Source of the DNA: an uncultured Porphyromonadaceae bacterium
GTDB lineage: Bacteria; Bacteroidota; Bacteroidia; Bacteroidales; Muribaculaceae
Assembly: GCA_900540205.1 (NCBI GenBank)
Contig: UQER01000019.1
Span: forward strand, 1 to 64,000
DNA: 64,000 bases
Direction: 5' to 3'
This document shows, piece after piece, positions 27,300-34,542 of this stretch; positions within the stretch are counted from its first letter, which is position 1; each line of letters starts with the position of its first letter. A program made the position numbers and the translations under genes. The notes beneath the pieces were generated by a model. The model was given only the letters and a program-made list of their open reading frames with translations. It had not been told where the DNA came from and ran no database searches.

Positions 27300-29156
27300 A
27301 TGGACAACACAACACATCCCGAACGCCGGGTCCGTGCCCTCGAGAAAGTGGCAGTCCGCTTCTCCGGCGACTCCGGCGACGGCATGCAGCTTGCCGGCAA
27401 CATCTTCACAAATGTATCGGCCGGTATGGGCAACTCCGTTTCCACATTCCCCGATTATCCCGCGGAAATCCGCGCCCCGCAAGGTTCGCTGGGCGGCGTG
27501 AGCGGTTTCCAGGTCAGCGTAGGCTCCGGCGTACACACTCCGGGCGATGAATGCGATGTGCTGGTAGCCATGAATCCGGCCGCACTCAAGCAGAGCTACA
27601 AATTCCTCAAGCCCGGCGGTGTGATCATCATCGACATCGACGCCTTCAAGCCCGATGGCCTGAAAAAAGCCCTGTTCGAGACCGACGACCCCATCAAGGA
27701 ACTCGGCATCACGGCACAGGTGGTTGAAGTGCCTGTCACAGCCATGACAAAGGCTGCCCTGGCCGACTCTGACATGGACATCAAGGCCGTGCTGAAATGC
27801 CGCAACATCTTCACGCTCGGACTTCTCTGCTGGCTTTTCGACCGTCCGGAAGAGAACGCCCTGAAAATGCTGCACGAAAAGTTCGCCAAGAAACCCGCCG
27901 TCTACGAGGCTAATGCCAAAGTGCTCCGCGCAGGCTACGATTTCGGCCACAATGTGCACGCATCTGTATCCACATATAAAATAGATACCGACCACATCCG
28001 CCCGGGCGTCTACACCGACATCAAGGGTAACGAAGCCACCGCATGGGGACTTATCATGGCGTCTGAAAAATCCGGACGCCCCCTCTTCCTGGGCAGCTAC
28101 CCCATCACTCCCGCCACCGACATCCTGCACGAACTTGCCAAACGCAAGGACCTCGGCGTAAAGGCATGCCAGATGGAGGACGAGATTGCCGGCGTATGCT
28201 CGGCAATCGGTGCATCGTTCGCCGGCTCGCTGGGCGTGACATCCACATCCGGTCCCGGTCTGGCCCTCAAGAGCGAAGCCATCGGTCTGGCCGTAATGGC
28301 CGAACTTCCGCTGGTGGTTATCGACGTGCAGCGCGGAGGTCCCTCCACCGGACTCCCCACCAAGACCGAGCAGACCGACCTCAACCAGGCCCTCTACGGA
28401 CGCAACGGCGAATCGCCTCTGGCCGTGGTGGCTCCCACATCGCCCACCAACTGCTTCGAAATGGCTTTCGAGGCATCACGCATCGCCATCGAGCACATGA
28501 CTCCGGTCATTCTCCTCTCCGACGCCTTCATCGGCAACGGCTCGTCGGCATGGCGCATACCCGAGGCCGGCGAATATCCTGAAATCAAAGTGCCCCGCGT
28601 ACCCGAAGAACTGCGCGAGAACTGGAAACCCTATGTGCGCAACCAGGAAACCCTCGCACGCTACTGGGCCATCCCCGGCGAGGACAATCTCACCCACCGT
28701 CTGGGCGGCCTCGAAAAGAACCCCGCCACAGGCGCCATCACCACCGATCCGGCCAACCACGCCAAAATGGTGCAGCTGCGCCGTGAAAAGGTGGAACGCA
28801 TCGCCAACGACATCCCCCTCCAGGAGCTCGTATGCGACTCTCCTGAAGCCGAAACCCTTCTGATCGGATGGGGTGGCACCTACGGCCATCTCTACACAGC
28901 CGCCGAGGAGCTTAACCGCGAAGGCATCCCCGTGGCGCTCGCACAGTTCCGCTACATCAGTCCGCTGCCCGCAAATACAGGCGAAATCCTCTCCCGATTC
29001 AAACGCGTAATTGTGGCTGAGCTCAACTCCGGCCAGTTCGCCGACTACCTGCAGGCACGCTTCCCCAATGTGGAAATCCGCCGCATCAACAAAGTGGAAG
29101 GCCAGCCGTTCCTCGTCAAGGAAATCGTGGACGGCGTAAAGCACCACCTCAGCTAA
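27300..29156 (+). CDS. korA: 2-oxoglutarate/2-oxoacid:ferredoxin oxidoreductase, gamma-alpha fused subunit
   Basis: The protein is 618 residues from ATG 27300, chosen because it follows the promoter and matches the family start; 38 upstream in-frame codons are not protein-like. Residues about 10-200 are the gamma domain (VAVRFSGDSGDGMQLAGNIF, then FPDYPAEIRAPQGSLGGVSG). Residues about 245-600 are the alpha domain (GSYPITPATDILHELAKR; MEDEIAGVCSAIGASFAGS; DVQRGGPSTGLPTKTEQTD). With KorB it oxidises a 2-oxoacid plus CoA to acyl-CoA, reducing ferredoxin. In Bacteroidales this arrangement usually serves 2-oxoglutarate in the reductive TCA branch; substrate is by family. Confidence 0.92.
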   Translation: MDNTTHPERRVRALEKVAVRFSGDSGDGMQLAGNIFTNVSAGMGNSVSTFPDYPAEIRAPQGSLGGVSGFQVSVGSGVHTPGDECDVLVAMNPAALKQSYKFLKPGGVIIIDIDAFKPDGLKKALFETDDPIKELGITAQVVEVPVTAMTKAALADSDMDIKAVLKCRNIFTLGLLCWLFDRPEENALKMLHEKFAKKPAVYEANAKVLRAGYDFGHNVHASVSTYKIDTDHIRPGVYTDIKGNEATAWGLIMASEKSGRPLFLGSYPITPATDILHELAKRKDLGVKACQMEDEIAGVCSAIGASFAGSLGVTSTSGPGLALKSEAIGLAVMAELPLVVIDVQRGGPSTGLPTKTEQTDLNQALYGRNGESPLAVVAPTSPTNCFEMAFEASRIAIEHMTPVILLSDAFIGNGSSAWRIPEAGEYPEIKVPRVPEELRENWKPYVRNQETLARYWAIPGEDNLTHRLGGLEKNPATGAITTDPANHAKMVQLRREKVERIANDIPLQELVCDSPEAETLLIGWGGTYGHLYTAAEELNREGIPVALAQFRYISPLPANTGEILSRFKRVIVAELNSGQFADYLQARFPNVEIRRINKVEGQPFLVKEIVDGVKHHLS

Positions 29157-29239
29157 ATCAGCTATCTCAGCTAACTTAGCTACAATAGCTATCATAGCAC
29201 CCAACCCAATCAACAAAACCACCAACCTGATCAACAACA

Positions 29240-30244
29240 ATGGAATTCACTCCAAAAGATTATAAAAGCGACCAGCCGGTGCGCTGGTGTGCAGGATGCG
29301 GCGACCATGCTGTGCTCAACTCCCTCCACAAGGCAATGGCCACCATCGGCGTGCCCCCTGAAAAGACTGCCGTCATTTCAGGTATCGGATGCTCATCACG
29401 CCTCCCCTACTACATGAACACCTTCGGGTTCCACACCATCCACGGCCGCGCGGCAGCTGTTGCCACCGGTTTCAAGGTGGCCAACCCGCAGATGACAGTA
29501 TGGCAGATTTCGGGCGACGGCGACGGCCTGGCCATCGGCGGCAACCACTTCATCCATGCCGTCCGACGCAACGTCGACATAAACATGCTGCTGCTCAACA
29601 ACAAGATATACGGTCTGACCAAAGGCCAGTACAGCCCCACCTCCGACCGCGGCTTCGTGTCGAAATCATCACCATACGGCACCACCGAGGACCCTTTCAT
29701 CCCGGCCGAACTGGTGTTTGGCGCACGCGGCAACTTCTTTGCACGCACCATCGATGTGGAACTGCAGACCTCGCAGGAAGTGATGGTGGCCGCAGCACGC
29801 CACAAAGGCACATCCGTGGTTGAAATCCTCCAGAACTGCATGATTTTCAACAACGGCATCCATGCGTTCGTGGCCGACAAGGAATTCCGTGCCGAGCGCA
29901 CCATACATCTGCGCCACGGCGAGAAGATGATTTTCGGCAAGAACAACGACAAAGGTCTGGTACGCGACGGCTTCCTGGTGAAGGCCGTGACAATCGGACA
30001 GGACGGCTACACCCTCGACGACGTCCTGGTTCACGACGCCCACACACAGTCAAACTTCCTGCACCAGCAGCTGGCCATGATGGACGGACACGACCTCCCG
30101 CTGGCCATCGGCGTGATCCGCGACGTGGAAGCTCCGGTCTACGACGAGGAAGTATCGCGCCAGGTTGAGGAAGTCCGCGCCCGCAAGAGCTTCACATGTC
30201 TGCGCGACATGATTCTCGCCGGCGACACCTGGACCGTATCCTGA
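29240..30244 (+). CDS. korB: 2-oxoglutarate/2-oxoacid:ferredoxin oxidoreductase, beta subunit
   Basis: The protein has 334 residues. It carries the thiamine-diphosphate beta-subunit signature: RWCAGCGDHAVL, ISGIGCSSRLPYY, then GDGDGLAIGGNHFIHA with the NNKIYG pyrophosphate motif. It completes the KorAB enzyme. No separate ferredoxin-type subunit gene follows. It is 83 bp downstream of korA; the spacer is unusual, holding five AGCTA-type repeats (29158-29196). A perfect palindrome follows the stop at 30284-30311. Confidence 0.92.
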   Translation: MEFTPKDYKSDQPVRWCAGCGDHAVLNSLHKAMATIGVPPEKTAVISGIGCSSRLPYYMNTFGFHTIHGRAAAVATGFKVANPQMTVWQISGDGDGLAIGGNHFIHAVRRNVDINMLLLNNKIYGLTKGQYSPTSDRGFVSKSSPYGTTEDPFIPAELVFGARGNFFARTIDVELQTSQEVMVAAARHKGTSVVEILQNCMIFNNGIHAFVADKEFRAERTIHLRHGEKMIFGKNNDKGLVRDGFLVKAVTIGQDGYTLDDVLVHDAHTQSNFLHQQLAMMDGHDLPLAIGVIRDVEAPVYDEEVSRQVEEVRARKSFTCLRDMILAGDTWTVS

Positions 30245-30283
30245 CACCGCCACTTAATTAAGGGTTCACCATACGTAAGGCGT

Positions 30284-30311
30284 TGTGTCAAAATGCATGC
30301 ATTTTGACACA
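30284..30311. terminator. 28-bp perfect palindrome after korB
   Basis: TGTGTCAAAATGCA and its exact complement meet with no loop, and pairing extends to 36 bp with one G-U step (30280-30315). There is no T tract, so it may be a bidirectional end or an mRNA 3' stabiliser between the convergent korB and EamA genes. Confidence 0.5.
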
Positions 30312-30349
30312 GCGCTCAATTTTATAACCGGATGGCGAGGGTGCTGTCA

Positions 30350-30508
30350 GTTATCGACCTTTGGTCGCTTTGCTTTGCAAAGAATGGTTCAGATGGTAGG
30401 AGCCAAAGGGTGAGGGTGAAGGGAGTTGACTAAGGTCAATGACCGAACCCGTTATCGGCTTTAGCCGCTTCGCTTGAGAAGAATCCCTTAGGCGACGACC
30501 CAGATGGG
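30350..30508. repeat. Two diverged copies of a structured element
   Basis: Copy 1 (30350-30396, GTTATCGACCTTTGGTCGCT) and copy 2 (30451-30508, GTTATCGGCTTTAGCCGCTT) share the same layout. Each has a short hairpin (CGACC-TTT-GGTCG or CGGCT-TT-AGCCG), a second hairpin (CTTTG/CAAAG or CTTC/GAAG) and a closing CAGATGG. Base changes keep the pairing. No gene is visible in 30245-30526. Confidence 0.45.
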
Positions 30509-30526
30509 CCATTATGACACGCCCTC

Positions 30527-31396
30527 TTATGTCTTTTTTGCCACTACGAAACTCACAGCCACCACAATCAGAACAATCCCCCCGATCTCACGCAGCGTAA
30601 GCTGCTCGCCGAACACCGTCACGCCGATAATCACCGCCGTTACAGGTTCCAGCGCACCCAATATGGCCGTGGGAGTCGAACCTATGTAATGGATGGCACG
30701 CGTGGTGCACAACAATGAGATGGCCGTGGGAAACAGAGCCAGTCCCAGCAGATTGCCCCATAGCCACGGGGTAGCAGGCACCGTTATTCCGCCGTCGTAG
30801 ACAGCCATCGCCACGAAAAGTCCCCATCCGAACAGCAGAACATAGAACGTCACCACCGACGTAGGCACCTTTCCCAGGCCCGAACGGTTGATGTACACCA
30901 GATAGACGGCATAGCTCAGCGACGACAGGAACACCAGCGCCGTGCCGGCCACACTCAGCGTGGCTTCCCCCTCGCCGTTATACAGCATCCATATACCGCC
31001 CAGCGCCATGAGAATGCATCCCACCGTGCTCAAGCGCAGACGTTCGCCGAACACGCACGTCATAATCACGGCCACCATGATGGGGTACACAAACAGCAGG
31101 CTCGACGCTATCCCCGCATCCATATAGTTGTAGCTCAGGAACAGCGTCAGCGACGACAATGCGAACACAAGCCCCAGTGCGCCGAGCGACACCATCACCC
31201 TGCGTCCCACCCACAGCTGTCCGCCACGCCGCCGGGCTATCAGCCACATCATAGGCAGTGCGAACAGATAGCGGAAAAACAATATCCCTTCCGCATTCAT
31301 GCCGTCGGCATAAAGCGGCAATGCAAACAGCGGGTTCATGCCGTAGGTGGCCGCAGCCACCATCCCAAGCACATAACCCTTCACCTTTCCGGTCAT
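30527..31396 (-). CDS. EamA/DMT-family transporter
   Basis: The protein has 289 residues with about ten hydrophobic helices in two repeats, typical of EamA-type drug/metabolite transporters. It starts VLGMVAAATYGMNPLFALPL and ends with a helix GGIVLIVVAVSFVV followed by AKKT. The substrate is unknown; family members export amino acids, nucleosides or other metabolites. Its ATG overlaps the stop of the AraC-type regulator gene by 4 bp, so the two are translationally coupled and the regulator probably controls the transporter. Confidence 0.85.
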   Translation of the reverse strand: MTGKVKGYVLGMVAAATYGMNPLFALPLYADGMNAEGILFFRYLFALPMMWLIARRRGGQLWVGRRVMVSLGALGLVFALSSLTLFLSYNYMDAGIASSLLFVYPIMVAVIMTCVFGERLRLSTVGCILMALGGIWMLYNGEGEATLSVAGTALVFLSSLSYAVYLVYINRSGLGKVPTSVVTFYVLLFGWGLFVAMAVYDGGITVPATPWLWGNLLGLALFPTAISLLCTTRAIHYIGSTPTAILGALEPVTAVIIGVTVFGEQLTLREIGGIVLIVVAVSFVVAKKT

Positions 31397-32301
31397 CTGT
31401 TCTGGAACTGTGTGGGCGACATGCCCGTAAGATGTTTGAAATATTTACCGAACGACGACTGGTTGGTGAAATTCAGCTCATAGGCCACCTGCTGCACATT
31501 CTTGCCTGAGTATCGCAGCAGATTCTTAGCCTCCTGAAGCACATACTGGTCTATCCACTCGGCTGCCGAACGGCCTGTGGCCTCCTTGATGACCAGCGAC
31601 AGATATTTCGGCGAAATGAACATCTTGTCGGCATAGAACGAGATGGAACGCTCACTGCGGTGATGCGTCTTCACCAGACGCAGAAACGTCTGCACATACG
31701 ACAGTTTGCGCGAATGCGAACGGGCCATATTGGGAATCCTCTCCGCCTCCTCGCCGTAGGCCATGAGCTGATAGGCCGCGGCACTCATCAGCGCCCGCGC
31801 TATATAGCGGTTATACGGATTGAGATCCATGGCGTTCTTATGCAGCAAGCCGAAATATTTAATCATAAGGTCCAGTTTGTCCGGAGTGAGTTCTATCACG
31901 GATTTCGCTGCCGTAAACAGGTTGGTGTTCACCGCATTCAGGTCGATGTTCAGATCGTAGACAAACTTGTTCGACAGGAACAGCAGATAGCCGTCAAGCT
32001 CTTCACCCACCCAGTCTATGGGCTTGAACACTCGTTCGGGCGCCACAAAGGCAAGCGAGTTTGGCGGCACTTCTATGGTGTCGAGGTCGATGGTAATCTT
32101 TATCGTACCCTTCACACTTATTATTATGATATTGCCGTCGAATCGGCGCGCCTGCGGGGCGTAGAAATATGATGTATTCGTTGTGACATGGGTAAGGATA
32201 TAATCCTGCCCGAGATGGCTGTAGTCATCGCTCACAGTCTTCAGCCTGGCTATCTGTGAAAGGCGCAGTGGCGTGTCCTCGAGTTGTCGTTTGCTTTTCA
32301 T
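31393..32301 (-). CDS. AraC-family transcriptional regulator
   Basis: The protein has 302 residues. Residues about 15-180 form a cupin-like sensor domain (VKGTIKITIDLDTIEVPPNS). Residues about 200-302 form the double helix-turn-helix AraC domain (SISFYADKMFISPKYLSLVI, then VQQVAYELNFTNQSSFGKYF and KHLTGMSPTQFQNR). It is cytoplasmic and DNA-binding. It heads a two-gene unit with the EamA transporter. A -7 box TATATTTG lies upstream on the minus strand (32392-32385), without a clear -33 box. Confidence 0.9.
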   Translation of the reverse strand: MKSKRQLEDTPLRLSQIARLKTVSDDYSHLGQDYILTHVTTNTSYFYAPQARRFDGNIIIISVKGTIKITIDLDTIEVPPNSLAFVAPERVFKPIDWVGEELDGYLLFLSNKFVYDLNIDLNAVNTNLFTAAKSVIELTPDKLDLMIKYFGLLHKNAMDLNPYNRYIARALMSAAAYQLMAYGEEAERIPNMARSHSRKLSYVQTFLRLVKTHHRSERSISFYADKMFISPKYLSLVIKEATGRSAAEWIDQYVLQEAKNLLRYSGKNVQQVAYELNFTNQSSFGKYFKHLTGMSPTQFQNR

Positions 32302-32464
32302 TGTCTTGTTTTTGGATGCTACGCCACAAGCAATTGCGTGTGGCGTGTGTGGATGATTGGCCGTTTTGGCTTAGCAATTTATTCCAAATATAGGCATTTT
32401 TCGGGTATTATCTCTATTTTCACCACAAAAATCTTCTTTTTTCGCCTTTTCATCCAGGTTTTGT

Positions 32465-32472
32465 TAACTTTG
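32465..32472 (+). promoter_or_regulatory. -7 box of the flippase-like gene
   Basis: TAACTTTG matches TAnnTTTG and lies 21 bases before the ATG at 32494. No good -33 box is seen. Confidence 0.45.
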
Positions 32473-32493
32473 CGCCATATTAATCCGTCGGCA

Positions 32494-33567
32494 ATGACAA
32501 TCAAGCATCCTTCCGGCTCCCACACACAGGCTGCCAAAGGCAAAAACGGCATCCTGGGCAAGATTCTCAAATTCGCCATCCCTCTGGTGGTGAGCGTGGG
32601 ACTGTTCGTCGTGATGTTCCGCGACATCGACTTCAACGAAATGATGACTGTCATACGCAACGACTGCGACTTCCGCTGGATTGCACTTGCCCTGGCTCTC
32701 AGCATTGCGCCCATGTTTTTCCGCGCCATGCGCTGGCGCATCCAGCTCCGGGCCATAGGCGTCACCTCCCCCCTCCATCTGCTTGTGTTCAGCATCTTCG
32801 GCACCTATGCCGTCAACCTTGTCTTTCCCCGTCTGGGCGAGGTATGGCGCTGTGGATTTGTGGCCTACCGACGCGACGCACAGTTCTCGGCCGTGTTCGG
32901 CTCGATGGTGGCCGACCGCTTCGCCGACCTCCTCACCGTGCTCATTCTCACCCTGCTGACCTTCATCATAGCCCACGAGCCGATCATCGACTTCGTCCGC
33001 ACCTATCCGCAGGCTTATAATGCCATCCTGGCCATCCTGACATCCCCCTTCACATGGATTGCCCTTGCCGCGGCACTGGCACTGGCATGGTGGCTGCTCA
33101 CACACTCGCGCAACAGCGGCATCCTGAAAATAAAAGCGTTTCTCCTCGGCTTGTGGAAAGGCTTCGCCGCCCTCGCTTCCATGCAGCACAAAGGCCGGTG
33201 GCTGCTGCTCACAGTGGCACTGTGGGGATGCTACTTCCTCCAACTCGCCATCCAGTTCAACGCATTCCCCATGACACAGCAGATGCTTCACCAGCACGGG
33301 CTCCTCGTGCCGCTCGTCTGCTTCGTGCTGACAAGCATCTCCATGGGCATCCCATCCTACGGCGGCATCGGCCCTTACCAGACCACCATGCTCTTCGGTC
33401 TGGGCCTCTTCATCCCATCCGGCATGGACCACACCGCATTCCTCACTCAGGGAGCCGCATTCGGCAATCTCATCATCGCCATGCAGACCGCCCTCACCAT
33501 CCTTCTCGGCCTCATCACCTTCGCCTGGATCGCCCTCAACCGCCGCCACACCACCTCGGCTCACTGA
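32494..33567 (+). CDS. YbhN/UPF0104-family (LPG synthase TM-like, flippase-like) membrane protein
   Basis: The protein is 357 residues from ATG 32494, chosen because of the -7 box just upstream; in-frame codons further 5' lie in the promoter. It has about eight hydrophobic helices and the family signature region (APMFFRAMRWRIQLRAIGV; FSIFGTYAVNLVFPRLGEVW; MVADRFADLLTVLILTLLT; GIPSYGGIGPYQTTMLFGLG). Members resemble the membrane domain of lysyl-phosphatidylglycerol synthase and are linked to lipid or polymer-precursor flipping. The substrate here is unknown. The gene stands alone. Confidence 0.85.
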   Translation: MTIKHPSGSHTQAAKGKNGILGKILKFAIPLVVSVGLFVVMFRDIDFNEMMTVIRNDCDFRWIALALALSIAPMFFRAMRWRIQLRAIGVTSPLHLLVFSIFGTYAVNLVFPRLGEVWRCGFVAYRRDAQFSAVFGSMVADRFADLLTVLILTLLTFIIAHEPIIDFVRTYPQAYNAILAILTSPFTWIALAAALALAWWLLTHSRNSGILKIKAFLLGLWKGFAALASMQHKGRWLLLTVALWGCYFLQLAIQFNAFPMTQQMLHQHGLLVPLVCFVLTSISMGIPSYGGIGPYQTTMLFGLGLFIPSGMDHTAFLTQGAAFGNLIIAMQTALTILLGLITFAWIALNRRHTTSAH

Positions 33568-33600
33568 CATTCCCGAACCGCCTGCCGCCACAAACCTATA

Positions 33601-33620
33601 ATTCTGATAATTCTTATAAG
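33601..33620. repeat. Partial copy of the AT-rich palindrome family
   Basis: ATTCTGATAATTCTTATAAG matches the core of the 183-230 palindrome over about 19 bases. It lies immediately before the gene remnant at 33620-33745. Confidence 0.6.
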
Positions 33621-33745
33621 CTCTTATAAAAAACTCTCAAATCTCCTCTCCCTACATCCGCGAGGCCGAACCCGGCGATTTCCTCCTCGGCATCGGCCCC
33701 GACAGCACCATCCCCCTCACCACCCACTTCACCCTCCGCAACTAA
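33620..33745 (+). pseudogene. Remnant of a C-terminal domain (possibly glycoside hydrolase 3 FnIII-like)
   Basis: From 33653 a clean 30-codon frame reads YIREAEPGDFLLGIGPDSTI and PLTTHFTLRN, then TAA at 33743. The frame is open from 33620 but has no start codon and begins in repeat sequence. The E-PGDF-L-GxxxSxxxL-xxFxL pattern resembles the last strands of the fibronectin-like domain that ends GH3 enzymes. It looks like the tail of a gene whose body was lost next to the AT repeat. The family guess is weak. Confidence 0.45.
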
Positions 33746-33777
33746 TCATCACCTATAATCCTCCGATCCAAATCCCT

Positions 33778-33822
33778 TATCTGAGTTTATCAAAATTTAT
33801 CTGAATTTATCAGAGCTTATCC
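33778..33822. repeat. AT-rich GATAA-type repeat, third location
   Basis: TTATCTGAGTTTATCAAAAT followed by TTATCTGAATTTATCAGAGC repeats the units found at 165-240. It ends just before the TatD gene stop. Confidence 0.6.
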
Positions 33823-33823
33823 C

Positions 33824-34495
33824 TCAGCCGGGCTTCCGCCCCGGCTTTATTATTACATCCAGGTTGGCGGCCAGGTGGTGCGTCAGGGCGGGGGCGGCTT
33901 CGGGGCGTGCGGATACTATGGAGGTGATTATCTGGGTGATGGGGAGGGGGCTTTCGTCGGTTTCGGCAAGGAGGCGGTCAGTGGGCATGGTTGCGGCGGC
34001 GAGTGGGTTGAAACGCTCACCGAGCGAGATGTAATTGCGGGGCGAGGCGGCGAGTATCTGCCGGGCCAGTTCGGGTTTTCCCCGGAAGCCGTGCCATATC
34101 CACGGCTGCTGCGGACGCATTTCACGCTGCAGATGCAGCAGCCGGTCGTAACGGCGCACGCAATGGATTACCAAAGGCTTGCCGACGGCCTCGCTCAACT
34201 CAATCTGCCACCTTAGCACTGCTTCCTGCACATCGTCGGATGCGCCGCGCAGGCTGTCAAGTCCGGCTTCTCCGATAGCCACCACCCGCGGGTCGGTGGC
34301 GATGGCCTGCAGCATTTGAAGACTTCGTTCAAGTCCGGCAGCATCGCAAGTTGCAGTGTCCCACGGATGGACGCCCACAGAGAACACCGCGTCGGGATAG
34401 TCCGCCGACAGCCTGGCGAACTCCCCCGGACGACAGCTGACTATGGCGTCGCGCCACCGCTCCGGATTGTGTGTATGGCAATCGAGCAGAGCCAT
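33824..34495 (-). CDS. TatD-family metal-dependent hydrolase, short form
   Basis: The protein has 223 residues, shorter than the roughly 260 of typical TatD. It keeps the metal-binding marks: DCHTHN near the start, GEAGLD, VIHCVR, WHGFRG and the final AETDESP. Family members are cytoplasmic DNases or phosphodiesterases. It is 47 bp downstream of polA on the same strand and is probably transcribed with it, which fits a DNA-turnover role. Confidence 0.85.
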   Translation of the reverse strand: MALLDCHTHNPERWRDAIVSCRPGEFARLSADYPDAVFSVGVHPWDTATCDAAGLERSLQMLQAIATDPRVVAIGEAGLDSLRGASDDVQEAVLRWQIELSEAVGKPLVIHCVRRYDRLLHLQREMRPQQPWIWHGFRGKPELARQILAASPRNYISLGERFNPLAAATMPTDRLLAETDESPLPITQIITSIVSARPEAAPALTHHLAANLDVIIKPGRKPG

Positions 34496-34542
34496 TATTC
34501 AATAATAAAATCGCTTCCTGATAGTCCTCGCGGAGTTATGGG

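Noticed and set aside
32464..33591. A 375-codon minus-strand frame opposite the flippase-like gene.
   Set aside because: Antisense shadow, charged low-complexity sequence without domain marks; the plus-strand membrane protein is clear.
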